NCBI GenBank assembly: GCA_905221605.1
Contig: CAJNDS010002250.1
Span: 77,001 to 141,000, forward strand
Reading direction: 5' to 3'
Source: Symbiodinium natans
Lineage: Eukaryota > Sar > Dinophyceae > Suessiales > Symbiodiniaceae
DNA: 64,000 nt
The notes under the pieces: model-generated
The model's database searches: none
What the model saw: the letters and a program-made list of their open reading frames with translations, nothing else
Told to the model about the DNA's origin: nothing
Translations under genes and position numbers: made by a program
In this document: piece by piece, positions 1 through 12,665 of the stretch
Layout: each line of letters begins with the position of its first letter
Position numbering within the stretch: the first letter of the stretch is position 1

Positions 1-536
1 CTGCTTTTGAGCTCCTGCTGGGCTTGCCGGTACCTCGGATCTGCGTGAATCCGAAGCCCTGACTAGGCTCCCCAGTAGGGAGACACATATTCGAATGGTA
101 TTGATAGTTCGTTCCTGGCTCTGGCTCGAGGGGTGTGTGTGTGTGTATACATATACATAAAACGGGGCGGGGGAGGGGTTGTCTATATTTCTTGCCTCGC
201 GGACAAGACAACAAGGATACCTAGCCTGATCGCAACAGCAAAGCATGAAACGTGATGAAGACTCGGGAAGTACCACTAACGCGGACTCATTCCACTACGA
301 TTCTGCAAGAAAGGCAAGAGAGGGCGAAGGTTTTAAGGTTTAGGCTTGGATCTCTTCAATGCTATCCAAGAGGAACTTAGAAAAAACCTTTTTGGTTTTA
401 AAGGGGCTGCTCAGGGAACCTAAACCCTAAAAACGGGGGAATACGGGCCTACTCCGGGTCAACATCAGACAACATCCCAAGACCCTACCGAGTAAGGTTT
501 TTGCAAAACACACACACACACACAAATCTTAGCTGC
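1..536. other. non-coding, no gene seen
   Basis: No convincing exon on either strand. It holds a short GT run near 130-146, a short CA run near 509-524 and degenerate TTTAGGG-like words. Confidence 0.5.
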
Positions 537-630
537 AGCCGCTTGGCTCCCAAAGCTTCACAGCCGTCTTCGTCAGCGCTGCGAAGCGGAATCGGCCGTC
601 GCCGTCAAAGGGGTTCGGCGCCAGCATCTC
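537..630 (-). CDS. coding exon, WD40-repeat-like
   Basis: Minus-strand exon of 31 codons plus one base, between an acceptor reading CTCAG|GAG and a GC donor. The peptide ends TKTAVKLWEPSG, which resembles the end of a WD40 blade (V-K-L-W-D plus S/T-G). No neighbouring exon could be joined in phase. The exon structure is seen; the WD40 assignment is inferred from one partial blade and could be wrong. Confidence 0.35.
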
Positions 631-1941
631 CTGAGGTCTCTTTGTGCCAAAGTAGGGTATTAAGGATTTCAGCAATGACCGCAAACCCTAGTTTCAAAAC
701 ACCCTGGCCTATGTCCCCGAATAAAACAAACCAGCGTTTGAAGAGCTGAAAACCAACAGCAGGCTGCAAGAACTGCAGGTGTGGCTGTTCCCTTTGGATC
801 CTTCAGCCTGTTTTTTTTTACATGCTGAGCCATCATTGGCTGAGAGCAGTTGGGGAGGGGGGGGTGGGTCCTTGTAGGGGTTGAAGGCTTTTGGGTCTGG
901 AGTAGGTCACCTTGGTACGATGAACAAGTGCATCAAGGCTCGCAAAGATTTCCTCCTGGGCAAACTATCGCCGTGGGCAGCCGAAGGACCTCGACAGGTC
1001 GTTCGCAGGGCTCGCAGCACTTCGTTGGCTATTTAGGGGCTTCAGGGGAGGGCCTGTGCAGGGTGTTTCTAGATGCAGGGCTCGTCATATCGAAACGGCC
1101 TGCAAAATTCAACATTAAGTTCACCCATTCAGCCGCCTGGTGATCAGCTGGCTGTGCAGGCTTCAACAGCCTCTGCGCCCAAGTCATCACCAACATCAGC
1201 TGCGTGTCGACCAGGCCTTCTGCCTTCCAAAGCCCGCGCATCAGGAGCATCAAAGCCTCTGCCCCCAAAGCCGAAAAACCGCGAACCAGAGCATCAGCTG
1301 GAGGTTGTCCAGAGGCTTCTGCCCCCCAAGCCCGCGCATCATGAGCATGAGTTGGGCTTCAGCTGGGGTCGGCACCGCGGCTTCCCACCCCGAAGCCTAG
1401 GACCCCAAACTAGAACCCCCTAATGAGACATCCTCAGCTGTGCCTTGCTTTCAAGACGGGATCACTCCTTGGCTCAAACCAGGCCGACCAAACTGGAAGC
1501 CGTGCTCCTAGACCCATCCTAAAGGGCTTTGGGGTCTAAGATCCATAGGTGCAGGGTTAAGCCATTCAGGGCGCCTATCAACCCACAAGTAAAATGCAGC
1601 AGAGCTGCAAACGTCTGCGTGGGCTCACAGCTACGAGGCCGTGCCTGGACGTCTGAGGGAGGGTCTGCGGGTGGAGCTTGTGATGTGAAGAGGATATCTG
1701 TAGGGCTTCAAGTTTGGCGCAGCTTCGTCCCAGCCCCAAGCCCCATCCCACCGTAGCCTTTTTGACTAGGTGGCTCTGGGCAAGATTATGGCAGGCAGGC
1801 GTCTTTGACTCTTTCATGCATCCAAGGTGCCACCTCCTTCGGCAAATGGTAGAGGCAAATGCCTTTCATACTGCTGGGTGCAATGGGGTTGGGCGGCGTA
1901 GGGCTGAGAGCTGCACACTGCTTGTAAGTTGCTGACGACAC
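631..1941. other. mostly non-coding; minisatellite and weak coding-like patch
   Basis: Holds a degenerate minisatellite (1140-1385). A plus-strand patch around 908-1000 reads MNKCIKARKDFLLGKL and is flanked by AG and GT, so it may be a stray plus-strand exon, but nothing supports a function. Confidence 0.35.
1140..1385. repeat. degenerate tandem repeat, unit about 49 bp
   Basis: The motif ATCAGCTG followed by a GCTTCTGCCCCCAAG-like segment recurs near 1143, 1195 and 1293, with a more diverged half unit near 1245. The units remain open in more than one frame, which explains several overlapping ORFs here. Confidence 0.55.
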
Positions 1942-2064
1942 TAGATACAGCCAGGAGGCTTCTCTTCTCGTCCATCCCAGCCATCACTGCAAAGCGGCCA
2001 TTGCCTGGGACCAATGTCGCAAGGACTTCTTCCTCTAAAGGCTCGCTAGGCTGGGTTCGCATGC
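1942..2064 (-). CDS. coding-like exon, unknown function
   Basis: Minus-strand open exon preceded by TTTCAG|GC and followed by a GT donor. The peptide contains EEEVLATLVPGNGRFAVMAG, a composition unlike the surrounding repeat-derived ORFs. It may belong with the exon at 537-630 in one propeller-type protein, but this is a guess. Confidence 0.3.
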
Positions 2065-3370
2065 CTGAAACCCCACGGGTCCTTGATAGTCTACATGCTG
2101 CCCGCGAGTCCTCAACCTCGCCAAGCTTCCTCCAAATTCGTCCTTTTGGGCGAGTCCTAGCGTTAATCCCCTCCCCCTTATATTGAACCCCCCTACCCCC
2201 CTTAATATTGAATACCTAATATTCGGGGAGTAGATTATGGTAACAGTTCGTGTTTCGAAACCAGCTGCTTCCTGCAGTCCAAGGCCAAGGTCAGAGGAGG
2301 CAGGGGCCGTTTACGTAACCTGAAGATTGCATCTTGCCCGAACGCGCCAGGGCCCAGGCTCCAATGGCATTAGTGGGTCGCGGAGGCTTCTTTCTCATGG
2401 TCTAGGGTTCATAGACGTTCAAAGAAAAGCCTCTATAATTTGATGGCAACTGCCGTCTCTGGGCACCAGGCTCGCAATGGCCACGGACACAATACCCCGA
2501 AGTTGCACCTTGTGGGGTTGCGAGTTGCCGGCCGAGATGGGTCTTGTGGCCTACACTGCCAAAAACACCAAAGCATCAGCTCCTAAATCTCAAAACCAAC
2601 CCCCGAAACCCCCCAAAACCGCAAACCAAGCGGTGTAATGGGGTCTGGAAGCCAGGAACCTCGCCGATACCTAGGGGAATGGCACGGCAGCAGGACTCAC
2701 AACCCGAATTTGCCACGTGCAACCAAAAACCCAAAGCACTGCCGAAGCCCCAAATTCTGTCCATGAAGAGATATGGAGAGGCTTACGAAAGCAAGGGACC
2801 TCTAATATAGATCCCCAAATAAGAGGATCCCCTTATGATGAGGACCCCAATAAAGGTACCCCTAAGTCCGGAACCCCCCCCCCCCATACTGACAGGTTCC
2901 ATGAATCGATCATAAGGGCGAACCCGTCGCCCCATTCTCAAATTCACGAGCCTACCGGCTCAAGCAGCCGTTTCCACCCTGAACTTTCCCCGGCCTCCGC
3001 CGCCTTCTTTGGATCGAACCTCAGGCATGATCGGGTTTAGGGTTTAGGGTTTAGGGTTTAGGGTTTAGGGTTTAGGGTTTAGGGTTTAGGGTTTAGGGTT
3101 TAGGGTTTAGGGTTTAGGGTTTAGGGGCTCCAGGGGACGAGGGGTTTCTGGGTCGGGGGGGGCCATCCCGTGACAATGAAGGGTCGGGCCTCTTCTATGA
3201 GCCCTAAATCCAAGACCAAACACAAAAACCCTAACCCTGAAGCCTGTCCGACACTCTTGAAGGATGGGAACAGACTCGGCAGAATCCTCCATAACCCTCA
3301 ACCCCAAGCCCTTGACCGGCTCAAAAGCTCAAAAGCTCAAAAGCTCAAGCTTTTTGAGGGGGTTCAAGGC
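2065..3370. other. intergenic or intronic, telomere-like repeats
   Basis: Degenerate CCCTAAA and CCCAAAC words, ending in a perfect TTTAGGG array. No exon recognised. Confidence 0.45.
3030..3126 (+). repeat. interstitial TTTAGGG array
   Basis: About thirteen near-perfect TTTAGGG heptamers in tandem, the plant-type telomere unit also used by dinoflagellates. It is internal to the window, so it is not a chromosome end. Confidence 0.9.
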
Positions 3371-3450
3371 TTCCCGAGATCGCCACTCTGGCGGCAGGCC
3401 GATGTAGCTGCTGTCATTCTGCCATTGTTGCCGCGGAGGCACGGTCCCAC
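3371..3450 (-). CDS. coding-like exon, unknown function
   Basis: Minus-strand exon of 2 nt plus 26 codons between CTGCAG|GT and a GC donor. The peptide includes QQWQNDSSYIGLPPEWRSRE. Codon composition and exact splice-site fit suggest real coding DNA. Family not recognised. Confidence 0.35.
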
Positions 3451-6400
3451 CTGCAGAGCATCGCACTCCTGCTGCGCTGAAAAGATATCTGAATCTCCCC
3501 CCCCCCCCCCTCCCCCCCCCTGGATTGAGTTTCTAGGTGTCATCCAGGGGGCTTCGGATTCAGGGTGTTTGGGGGGAAGCCGAGGGGAGTGCAAGAGACG
3601 AGTCCAGACAAGACTTGGGCTAAAGTCGCTCTGCGCCTGTGGTTGCTCAAGTGGTTCAGATAACAGCTCAGGGACAGGGCTGTAAAAAGGGCTCGGGATG
3701 TCAGGATGTTTTGCAGGGTTCGAAAGGGTGCGTGAGAAGTGCCCTTTCGGGACATCGACAAAGAGGCAGTGGAGCCCTAAACCGTGAAGCCCGAACCTTG
3801 AGCCCTACACAGCCGTCACGACTGGAACATGTGCACATGGCCTCTCCGCTCCTCGTAGAATCTGAGCCTCGGGAGTATTCTGGGCATTTCATAGAATAAG
3901 GGTACCCCTGACCGAATACGATGATTCCTCTATAGAGGAACCTCCAAAATACTGCAAGTACCCCCGATTTTGGGCCCCCCCACCCACTTACGTGCGGTCT
4001 TGGAGCGTATAGGGTTTCGCATCGAGATCTCGGGCTTGGATGACAGATGGGTGCAAGGGTTTTCGTTTCAGGGTTCAGAGAACTTGGGACGTAGGCACAT
4101 GTGTAGTGTCCTAAATTCTGTGCCCATTTCTTGGGACCCCGTTTTTGAGGGTGCTGCTGCATAATGGGTACCCCAAAAGGGGCCACAATATAGAGAACTA
4201 CCCTCATGAAATTTGGGGGGTTCAGGGCCTCTTTTGCTCACGGGCAGCGTCCACAGCTCGGTTCTGGAAGCTCCTCCCAGGCTGTAAAAGGCCCCGGCAG
4301 CCCAACACCTAAAATCCTGACCCTGGGCCTATGCCCAAAGCCCAAACCAAATTTTTCTCCGGCATGAACCAAAAAAATGAAGCACTCTCAACCCAGAACG
4401 CTGGCGGTGAAGCCTTATATGGCTCGAAGAGCCCAAACCCGCAAACCCCTAAACCCTAAACCCTAAACCCGAAACCCTAAACCCTACAAACCCAGCCCTA
4501 AATCGCAGCAATCAAAGCCCGAAAGCCCAACAAATTCCGGGGCCCCAGGCACTGCCAGGGGCCTTGATGGGAAGCTGGGAGACCACACCTGTGAGCGGCG
4601 GGGCCTATAGGGGCCCCCTCGACTCGATGAAGCCTTTTTGGACACTCGATTTGGGGTTGTGGTTTAGGGGTTTAGGGTTTAGGGTTTGGGGTTTGGGTTT
4701 AGGGTTTAGGGTTTGGGGTTTGGGGTTTAGGGTTTGGGGTGTACCATCCCCAATCCCCGGCTGAGAGCGCGGCACAGGCAAAGGGACAACCCTCTCCTGG
4801 TGGATCCTGCGCAACGTGGGATGGAATTTCAGACTTGGGCCTAGGAGCTGCGCGAATCTGGCTTGGTTTCGGGTATGCAGCTAAGGGGCGTAGCCTCTAA
4901 AACCTAAACCCTCCCCTTAAGCTCGCAGCCTCCGCTGACTTGAAACTCCAAACCCCAAGCCTCCCGACATCCCAAACTTAAACCCTAACCCTCAACCTTC
5001 AAGCCTAGATCCCAAACCCCAAACCCCACACTAGCAACTGAAAATCCTCTAAAGCAGACCCCACCTGCTGGCCACTGATGGCCAAGTGGTGAGCCTAGTG
5101 CGCGGACATTGCAGCGGGTTAGGGTTAGGGTTTAGGGTCAGTCAGAGCTGAGCTTAGCCTTCAAGGTTGTAGGAGGGCTCAGGGGTTATACATGGCGGAT
5201 CCAGTCCACGCTCAGATCGTTAGATCTCTTTAGAGTCAGATCGTGGGTTCAGAAAGAGGTACCCCAAAAAATGAGGAGCGTACCACTTCAGAGAACAAAA
5301 AAACCTTCATACTTCTCTGGCACCGTGGGACATCACATGCGGTTCATTTCTCGGAGCCATGGCCCCCTGCTAGCATAGTTCCCTTTTGTTCTACAGGGTT
5401 TAGGTTTAGAGTTGACCCAAAAAAGGCCATGGTTTAACCCGAAACCCTAAGCCCAGCAAGGTTTGTGATTCCAAATCGAAGCCGGGACAAGGATACCAGC
5501 CTCCGAGTACGAGAGGGAAAGCACGTCGCTGGTGTGGCCCTGCGGACGCCCACTAAACCGTATCTTGAGCTCAACTACCCTTAGATTCCAGTTGAGTTTC
5601 GGGTTTACATGTTAATTGATGATGTCTCATGAGTGGCCAGCTGAAGGTACAGAAAAAGAAACCCTCCCCGACCATGGCGCGTCCCACGATGCCTTTTCAT
5701 ATGCATGCCCAGTGCACCTTGTCTCCAAACCAACCACTGTGCAAAATAACAAAGTTCAGGCTCATTTATCATATCACTGACTTCTAGGAGTCGGGGTTGG
5801 GGTTCCCATGAACCTATTGCTTGCTAAGAACCCCCAAAAAATTAAACGACAAAAACCTACATTACCCTTACAGTTGTAACCTAGCTTACCAGAAAATTGC
5901 AAGTCATACCAATCGATGAGGCAAGAAACCCTGCAGTCAAACAGCAAACCCTTGCTCCGAAGGTCCGCGGGTTTGCTTCGTGCTTCCATGTTTGGTCATA
6001 ACTTCTGTTGCTGCGAGGATGATTGGGGAAAAGGATTTCTGGCCCACGGACCCAAAGCCCTGAATGCCCTTTGGTCCTTGGAAATGGTCTGCAAGGTGTG
6101 TCTTCTTGAGGCTTTGCTCTTCCTACTATGATTGCTGGAAATGTCTGCGTCAATATAGCTCTGTTGCTACTGAACCGCGGATCCCTGGGAGAAAAGAACG
6201 GATCCTGGAAAAAGGTCTGCCGCGGTTGGCGGAGGTCCTCTGCAGTGCAGGTTTTCAGCAATGCCGGTTGGCGTGGTGTTCAGAGGTTTGTAGTTGAGGG
6301 CTTAGGATGAAGCTTACAGGGTTCACAAGCTCCGCAGATGATGACTGATAATGGAGGGCCGTGTCCAGTGGCGACATCACTTAGTGGTACCCCAGGTATC

Positions 6401-7650
6401 TTGACGATGCTTACCAAGCATTGCGCCGTTGGCGGACTCCTGTGTGCCTGTCCACCCCGGATAATATGGATCCTCCACAAGCCTAAATCCATTAACTCAG
6501 AAGATGAAGTGGACAAAAAACAACAGCAAAGTCCTCCACCACGCACAGGCGCGCCGCGATGTATATCTGACCAGGCCAAGGCGGTAACGCCCAGGTGAAA
6601 GCAGCATTTGATTGGGGCTACTGGTAGTGGCGACCAAAGCAGGAACCACAACTCGAAAAACAGAACAGCGTTTACGAATTTAAGAACATACTTCCCTTGC
6701 AGTGCTTCACACTGCTGATCTGGGTAAGCAATTTGCGGCAGAGCAAATGGAGTAGATACTGACAGTCTGCACACGTTCACGGAATGTGTGTCCCTGGTAT
6801 AAGATTCTGCCATAGGGCGGATGCAGAGGCTATCGAATATGAGTTTACACCCGGTAGTCACACCATCTGCGCACTTGCACATGTGGATGCGGATCTCACA
6901 CCTCATCACTTCAAAAATGCCGGCAACACACAGCGGTCTTGCCCGACGAAGTGCACTGTCCCTGGGCTGCCAGATTGAGCCCTAAACCCTATGTTTGTTG
7001 GCGATACCGACCGAATCCAGTCAGGGCTTAGGGTATAGAGTTTAGAGTTCAGAGTCCGGGGTCATAGGTCCATCGTCCCCCCCTTGAACTGCGACAGGCC
7101 CAACAGCTTCAGAACTTCAGAACTCAGAACCTGAATTGTCACGCGATCTCTCTCTTACAAGCCACGTGAACGACCCTAAACCCACGTAACCCTACGCCTA
7201 CGCCCATACGTCCGGGACTAGAGGCCCTGAACACTCAACAAACAAACTTGAAGGTGTGCGCCTGGGCAGGAGCCATCCATGCCGTGGACGTGCTCGCGCT
7301 CCAGAATCACGTTTGGCAGCTGCAGAGGCGATGAGCAATCGGACAGCTGAGCTGCTTGGACACGTAAGGGCTGTGCCCCTAAAGGGTTGTCTCAAAACAC
7401 ACTCCGAATTTGCTGCGGGGATACTATTGGGCGACGTCGCTCCCTCCCCGCCTCGCGGCATTGGCCCTTAGGATCCGGCACCCAGCCGGAGGGCGCAAAG
7501 ACCATCTGCCGGTGCCTTGACAGGAAATACGGCTTTAGGGTTTAAGCTCATGTGCAAGGTGGATGCACGGGCCCATGTTTTTAAAGAAACAGTGGAGACG
7601 ATGGGAGACAAAGGGAGGCGAGGAACACAGCAACCCGGCAAAGCCACCCA
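3451..7650. other. repeat-rich stretch without recognised gene
   Basis: Contains TTTAGGG tracts near 4440-4480 and 4660-4740. Between about 5700 and 7000 the base composition is more AT-rich and almost free of telomere words. A 209-codon minus ORF lies at 6280-6909; it shows no motif I recognise. A short plus-strand patch near 7258-7326 reads AIHAVDVLALQNHVWQLQR and could be an exon. Confidence 0.35.
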
Positions 7651-7654
7651 CATG

Positions 7655-7700
7655 AGGGGAGACAAAGGGAGACAAAGGGAGACAAAGGGAGACAAGGAGC
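7655..7700 (+). repeat. tandem decamer GGGAGACAAA
   Basis: About four perfect copies of a 10-bp unit, with a single related unit upstream near 7602. Confidence 0.8.
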
Positions 7701-8715
7701 CCCAGGAACCCGGCAACAGTCCTCAAAATGTCGGCAATCCTTAAATGAATGTAGAAACCCAACAGCAGACTGCTTGGGGAAAAAGGCGATGAAGGCCTGA
7801 ACTAGTCTTCAAGTTAATGTCCCTTAGGGTTTGCGGCCTCGGGGTTCGGTTAGACCCGACAATGCACCCATGTAGGGTTGAGCGGTCTAAGGGTTCAGAG
7901 AGATGTACTTACTTGCTTACTCTTCCACCCTGCATGGAATTTTAAAGAAAGCACACAAAGTTCCACTTTTGGCCATGGAAGTTTAAGGGTTGAGGCCGGC
8001 AACTTTTAATGTCTAGTATAAACCTTGGGGTGAACGAGCTATCTTCCTAAGACCGAGTAACATTCTTTAGGAAGGTTTGGGGCTACTTGCAATATACATA
8101 TAGCCCAGTGCCGAAAACCAACAAAACTATGGCTTCCATGCCGCCCGGCCAAACCCCGAAGACCCGTCAAAAAACCGCCACGCGTGAAGCCGCAAACTTG
8201 GTGCGGTTGGGTGGACCGGCCAAAGTTCACGAGCCGCCCGGCATCGTCGTGTTCCTGCCTTAAAGAAGGGGCTCTGGAGGGTGTAAACCCTCTCGACCTG
8301 ACAGAACCTCCTTACGGTCTGGGGCTTAGGGCCTGGGACCCATCCGAGATGCGCGCAGACTAGGATTGAAGGAGGGGGGGAGGCATCACACCCACAAGAC
8401 CGTCTTGGGAGTTTTCGGGTTGAGAGGGCACCCATGTGGTTGGCAGGGTTGGTATGAAGTTTCGGGATTGGGTCTGAATCCTGCACCAAACAAGAAAACG
8501 TGAGCCGATGTCCCTCATTTGCTTTTGATGACTTACCCGTCAGCGTCTTTTTTCAGAGCTTGCTCAGACGAATGCTAAGACACACACACAGAGTGGAGTG
8601 TTCTTCGGTTTTGCGAAGTTCGGATCGCCTCTTGTCCAGACATCCTCCCACTTAAGTTTCAGCCCGAGGCACAGCTGCCTAAACAGCACGAACCGGTGAT
8701 TTGCCGTTGTGAGTC
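7701..8715. other. no firm gene; one weak minus exon
   Basis: A minus-strand patch at about 8165-8255 begins after an AG and reads EHDDAGRLVNFGRST; it could be an exon. The rest is non-coding. Confidence 0.3.
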
Positions 8716-8718
8716 CCC

Positions 8719-9660
<942 letters not shown>

Positions 9661-10249
9661 ACGCATGTCATTGAACCCTGAAACCCTGAAACCTTGAACT
9701 CGCCCAACCCCCACTGCTTCCGGACAGCTGGGCATCCGGCGCGGCTGTCGCGGCCGCTGTGGCCGCGGCCCCCCGCTGGGGCGGCATGGCGAAATGCTGA
9801 AATCAAAGGAACTGTCAAGACCCCTACATACACGAAGCACAAGACCCTCAACCCTAATGGCATTAGAAAGGTTGCGGATGCCTGTTGAACTTTCGGTCCT
9901 TCCCTGTGCATGATTTTCAATCGACCCCCTATATCCTCCAAACCCTAAGTCGTCAAAGAACCTCAACAAATCCCCAAGCACCTGTGACCAAGATCGCAAC
10001 ACCTAGGAAACCTAAGTCAAACCACCCCAAACAAACCTAACACCCTAGGACTCCGAAACTGCAACCCCAAACATCCCAAACCCAAGCTGCAAACCCGAAC
10101 AACCCTACACCCTCCTCAGAACGAGTAAGGTTGCAGTAGCTCCCGACTTCAGGCTGGTACCCCAGCTTCAACCTGAAGCCAATGAGCTGCAGGTGAAACC
10201 ATCACCTTCACTTTTTGAGGAATGGGGTTCAGGGTTAAAGGTTGGGTGG

Positions 10250-10341
10250 CTCACCCTTATACTAAGCGTCCTTAACAGGGAATATAGCAGGGGGTACTAG
10301 AATCCCTACTAAGGACAGCTAGTATAAGGGGGAACATCCCA
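10250..10341. mobile_element. hairpin MITE-like element, family 1
   Basis: Near-palindrome: the left arm CCTTATACTAAGCGTCCTTA pairs with the right arm TAAGGACAGCTAGTATAAGG, and the element ends GGGGGAACATCCC. Same family as the copies at 11463, 20203, 21841, 34211, 36065 and 40050. Too short to code for a transposase. Confidence 0.65.
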
Positions 10342-11462
10342 AGTTAAGGGGTTAATTGGGGTTAAGGGTTATCGGGTCTAAAGCATTTAGGTTTAGGGTT
10401 CAAAAACACTATGGGTCCCCCAACGGCGCCGGCGAGACCTGAACCCCAGAGGTTTTGGCTGTATGGTTGGAATCTCACAAGTTGTCACAAGACGCTGATC
10501 CTATGTGCCGCCGGGGCCTATGTCCTGCTGAAAGCTTACAGTAAATTAGGGAAAACCCCCAACAACGTGCATTTTACACCGGCGGTGCTTGCGTATGTAG
10601 AAAGGTGCGTATACACATATTATGTCTATGGCTAATTGTGTTTTTTGTGAATATCTAACTATATTATACACTTTGGAAAAGACTTTTATATGTATGGTTC
10701 ATTTATATGCATTCTGCTCTATGCGTGCTTTTAGGCTTCAAGGGCTTGCCGCTTTTCTCCTTCCTTTCGATGCGTTCAACTTCGGCGCACGCGCGCCCTC
10801 CGCCAGTGCCGAGTGCGACGGGAAGGAGTCCTGGCCACCCTAAGCCCTAAACCCTAAACCGTGTAAGCCCAAACCCTAAACCCTAGACCCTGTCGCCCTG
10901 AACCCTGTAGCCCTAAACCCTAAACCCTGTAACCCTAAACCCCAAACCAACCCTAAACCCTAAACAATCCCAAAGGTCCTACATGGCTTTTGCAGCTTTG
11001 TGTTCAGCAATCGTGGCGGGACTCAGGCGCTTGGTGGCTACAGACCTACAGAGGACTCATGTTCGGGATCTGGGGGGGCTTAGGGTTTAGGGTTTAGGGT
11101 TTTGTTAAGGGTTTAGGGTTTAGGGTTGGGGGTTCTGTAGAGGTGCTGAGGGTGGTCCCTAAATCCGATTAAACAAGCCCTACCCAAACACCGCAACCCT
11201 GAACCCTGTAACCCTTGTTCATAGCTCGAAATCCGGAGACTCCGTGCTGAGGCGTAAGCCCCAACAGCGACGAGAGACGTACGCAAAAAACAACAAAGCC
11301 AGGAGTGCGAGCTGCTTGCGTCAATCCCGTCGTTTTCTGGGCTCGGGTCCCCGGGTGCCATGGGTAAACCCTAGCCCTACCAAAAAACAGGAATCAAGGT
11401 ATCACCAGGCATCCTATTATTCGGAAAGCCAAGCCGAAACACCAAACTGCAACCTACAGCTT

Positions 11463-11539
11463 GGGATGTTCCCCCTTATACTTAATGGGGATTATAACCG
11501 GGGGTACTAGAACCCCTATGAAGGACTTTGAACATCCCA
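11463..11539. mobile_element. hairpin MITE-like element, family 1
   Basis: Starts GGGATGTTCCCCCTTATACT and ends GAACATCCC. An imperfect direct repeat (AACCTACAGCT / AACCTGCAGCC) flanks it and may be a target duplication. The right arm is partly deleted. Confidence 0.6.
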
Positions 11540-12665
11540 ACCTGCAGCCAAACCACCGCTGCCTTCATTGTGCAAGCTCGGCTGGCAGATGTTAAAGAGG
11601 CGGAGTTCGCCTGTGTGAAACCTCGGGGAAAAAGAGGGATTTCATCTCTCCCAAGTAGGGGGAAGGGGTTTACGAGACCTTGCATATTGTTGTTATTACT
11701 ATAATATCATAATATTGAAATACTATATTGTTAGTGTTAATGTATGTTTGTTTTTGCACTCTGAGTTTTATACCGTATTTGTTCTGCATCCAGGAGGGCG
11801 CACAGCCTCAACCCAAACAAAACCCCCGCAGTCTTCGGCCAATGACTACACCCGCCTGTCAACCCCCAACCTGGCTGAGCTCCCGAACAGACCCTAACAA
11901 CCCTAGTAGGGTTTAGGGTTTAGGGTTTGGGGTTTAGGGTTTAGGGTCTAGGGTTTAGAGTTTGGGGGTTTAGGGCACAGGGGTTAGCGTTTAGGCTTTA
12001 GGGGGGCTGAGCCCCAAGCCGAGGGTTTGGGGTGTACTCCCGGCCCTCCCAGGCACACCCCGGGCCTCCAAAACCACATTGGGCGTGTGGCAGGCGCCGA
12101 CCTGTGCTGCTCTTAGGGTTTAGGGTTTAGGGTTTAGGATTTAGGGTTTGGGGTTTAGGGTTTGGGGTTTAGGGTTTGGTGGCCGAGACCCCAAGACTCT
12201 GGGCCATTCCCAGCCCGAAAATCCTAAACCCTAGATGCTTTGGCTAAAGCCTGCAGGGTTCAGGCTCAGGGTTGAGAGCGTATTGTTGCCAAGATGGTCC
12301 CTTGAATATACCTCAAACAGTTGAATCCTTGTTTGAGGACCCCCCCCCCAAGCAAAAAACGGAAGTGCAGTCCTATTTTCGCAAACCCCCACTCTACCAT
12401 CCTCAAGTGGATACCGATGTTTGTCTCGCGCTGCCTACTTGACTCGTATTGCTGTTCAGTAGGGTTCCACACTCCCTGCCCAATGCCTGGGAACCACACG
12501 CGCAGCCCTAAACCCTAAGCCCTAAGCCCTAAGCCCTAAGCCCTAAACCCTAAACCCCAAACCCTAAACCCTAAACCCTAAACCCTAAACCCTAAACCCA
12601 AACTACAAGCCCCTAACACCCTCAACCCCCAAACCCCAGAATCCGGAGGCGCCTTTCGGAGGGAG

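Larger units (their letters stand above)
9661..12665. other. repeat-derived DNA, two MITE-like hairpins, no firm gene
   Basis: Dense CCCTAAA/TTTAGGG words in both orientations (for example 10843-10960, 11880-11990, 12115-12180 and 12505-12600). A GC-rich patch at 10735-10840 is open on both strands and could be an exon of either; I cannot decide. Confidence 0.4.

Noticed and set aside
7560-7745. CRISPR-like repeat array (GGGAGACAAA units)
   Set aside because: Ten-base units are directly tandem with no spacers, in a eukaryotic sequence; it is a simple minisatellite.
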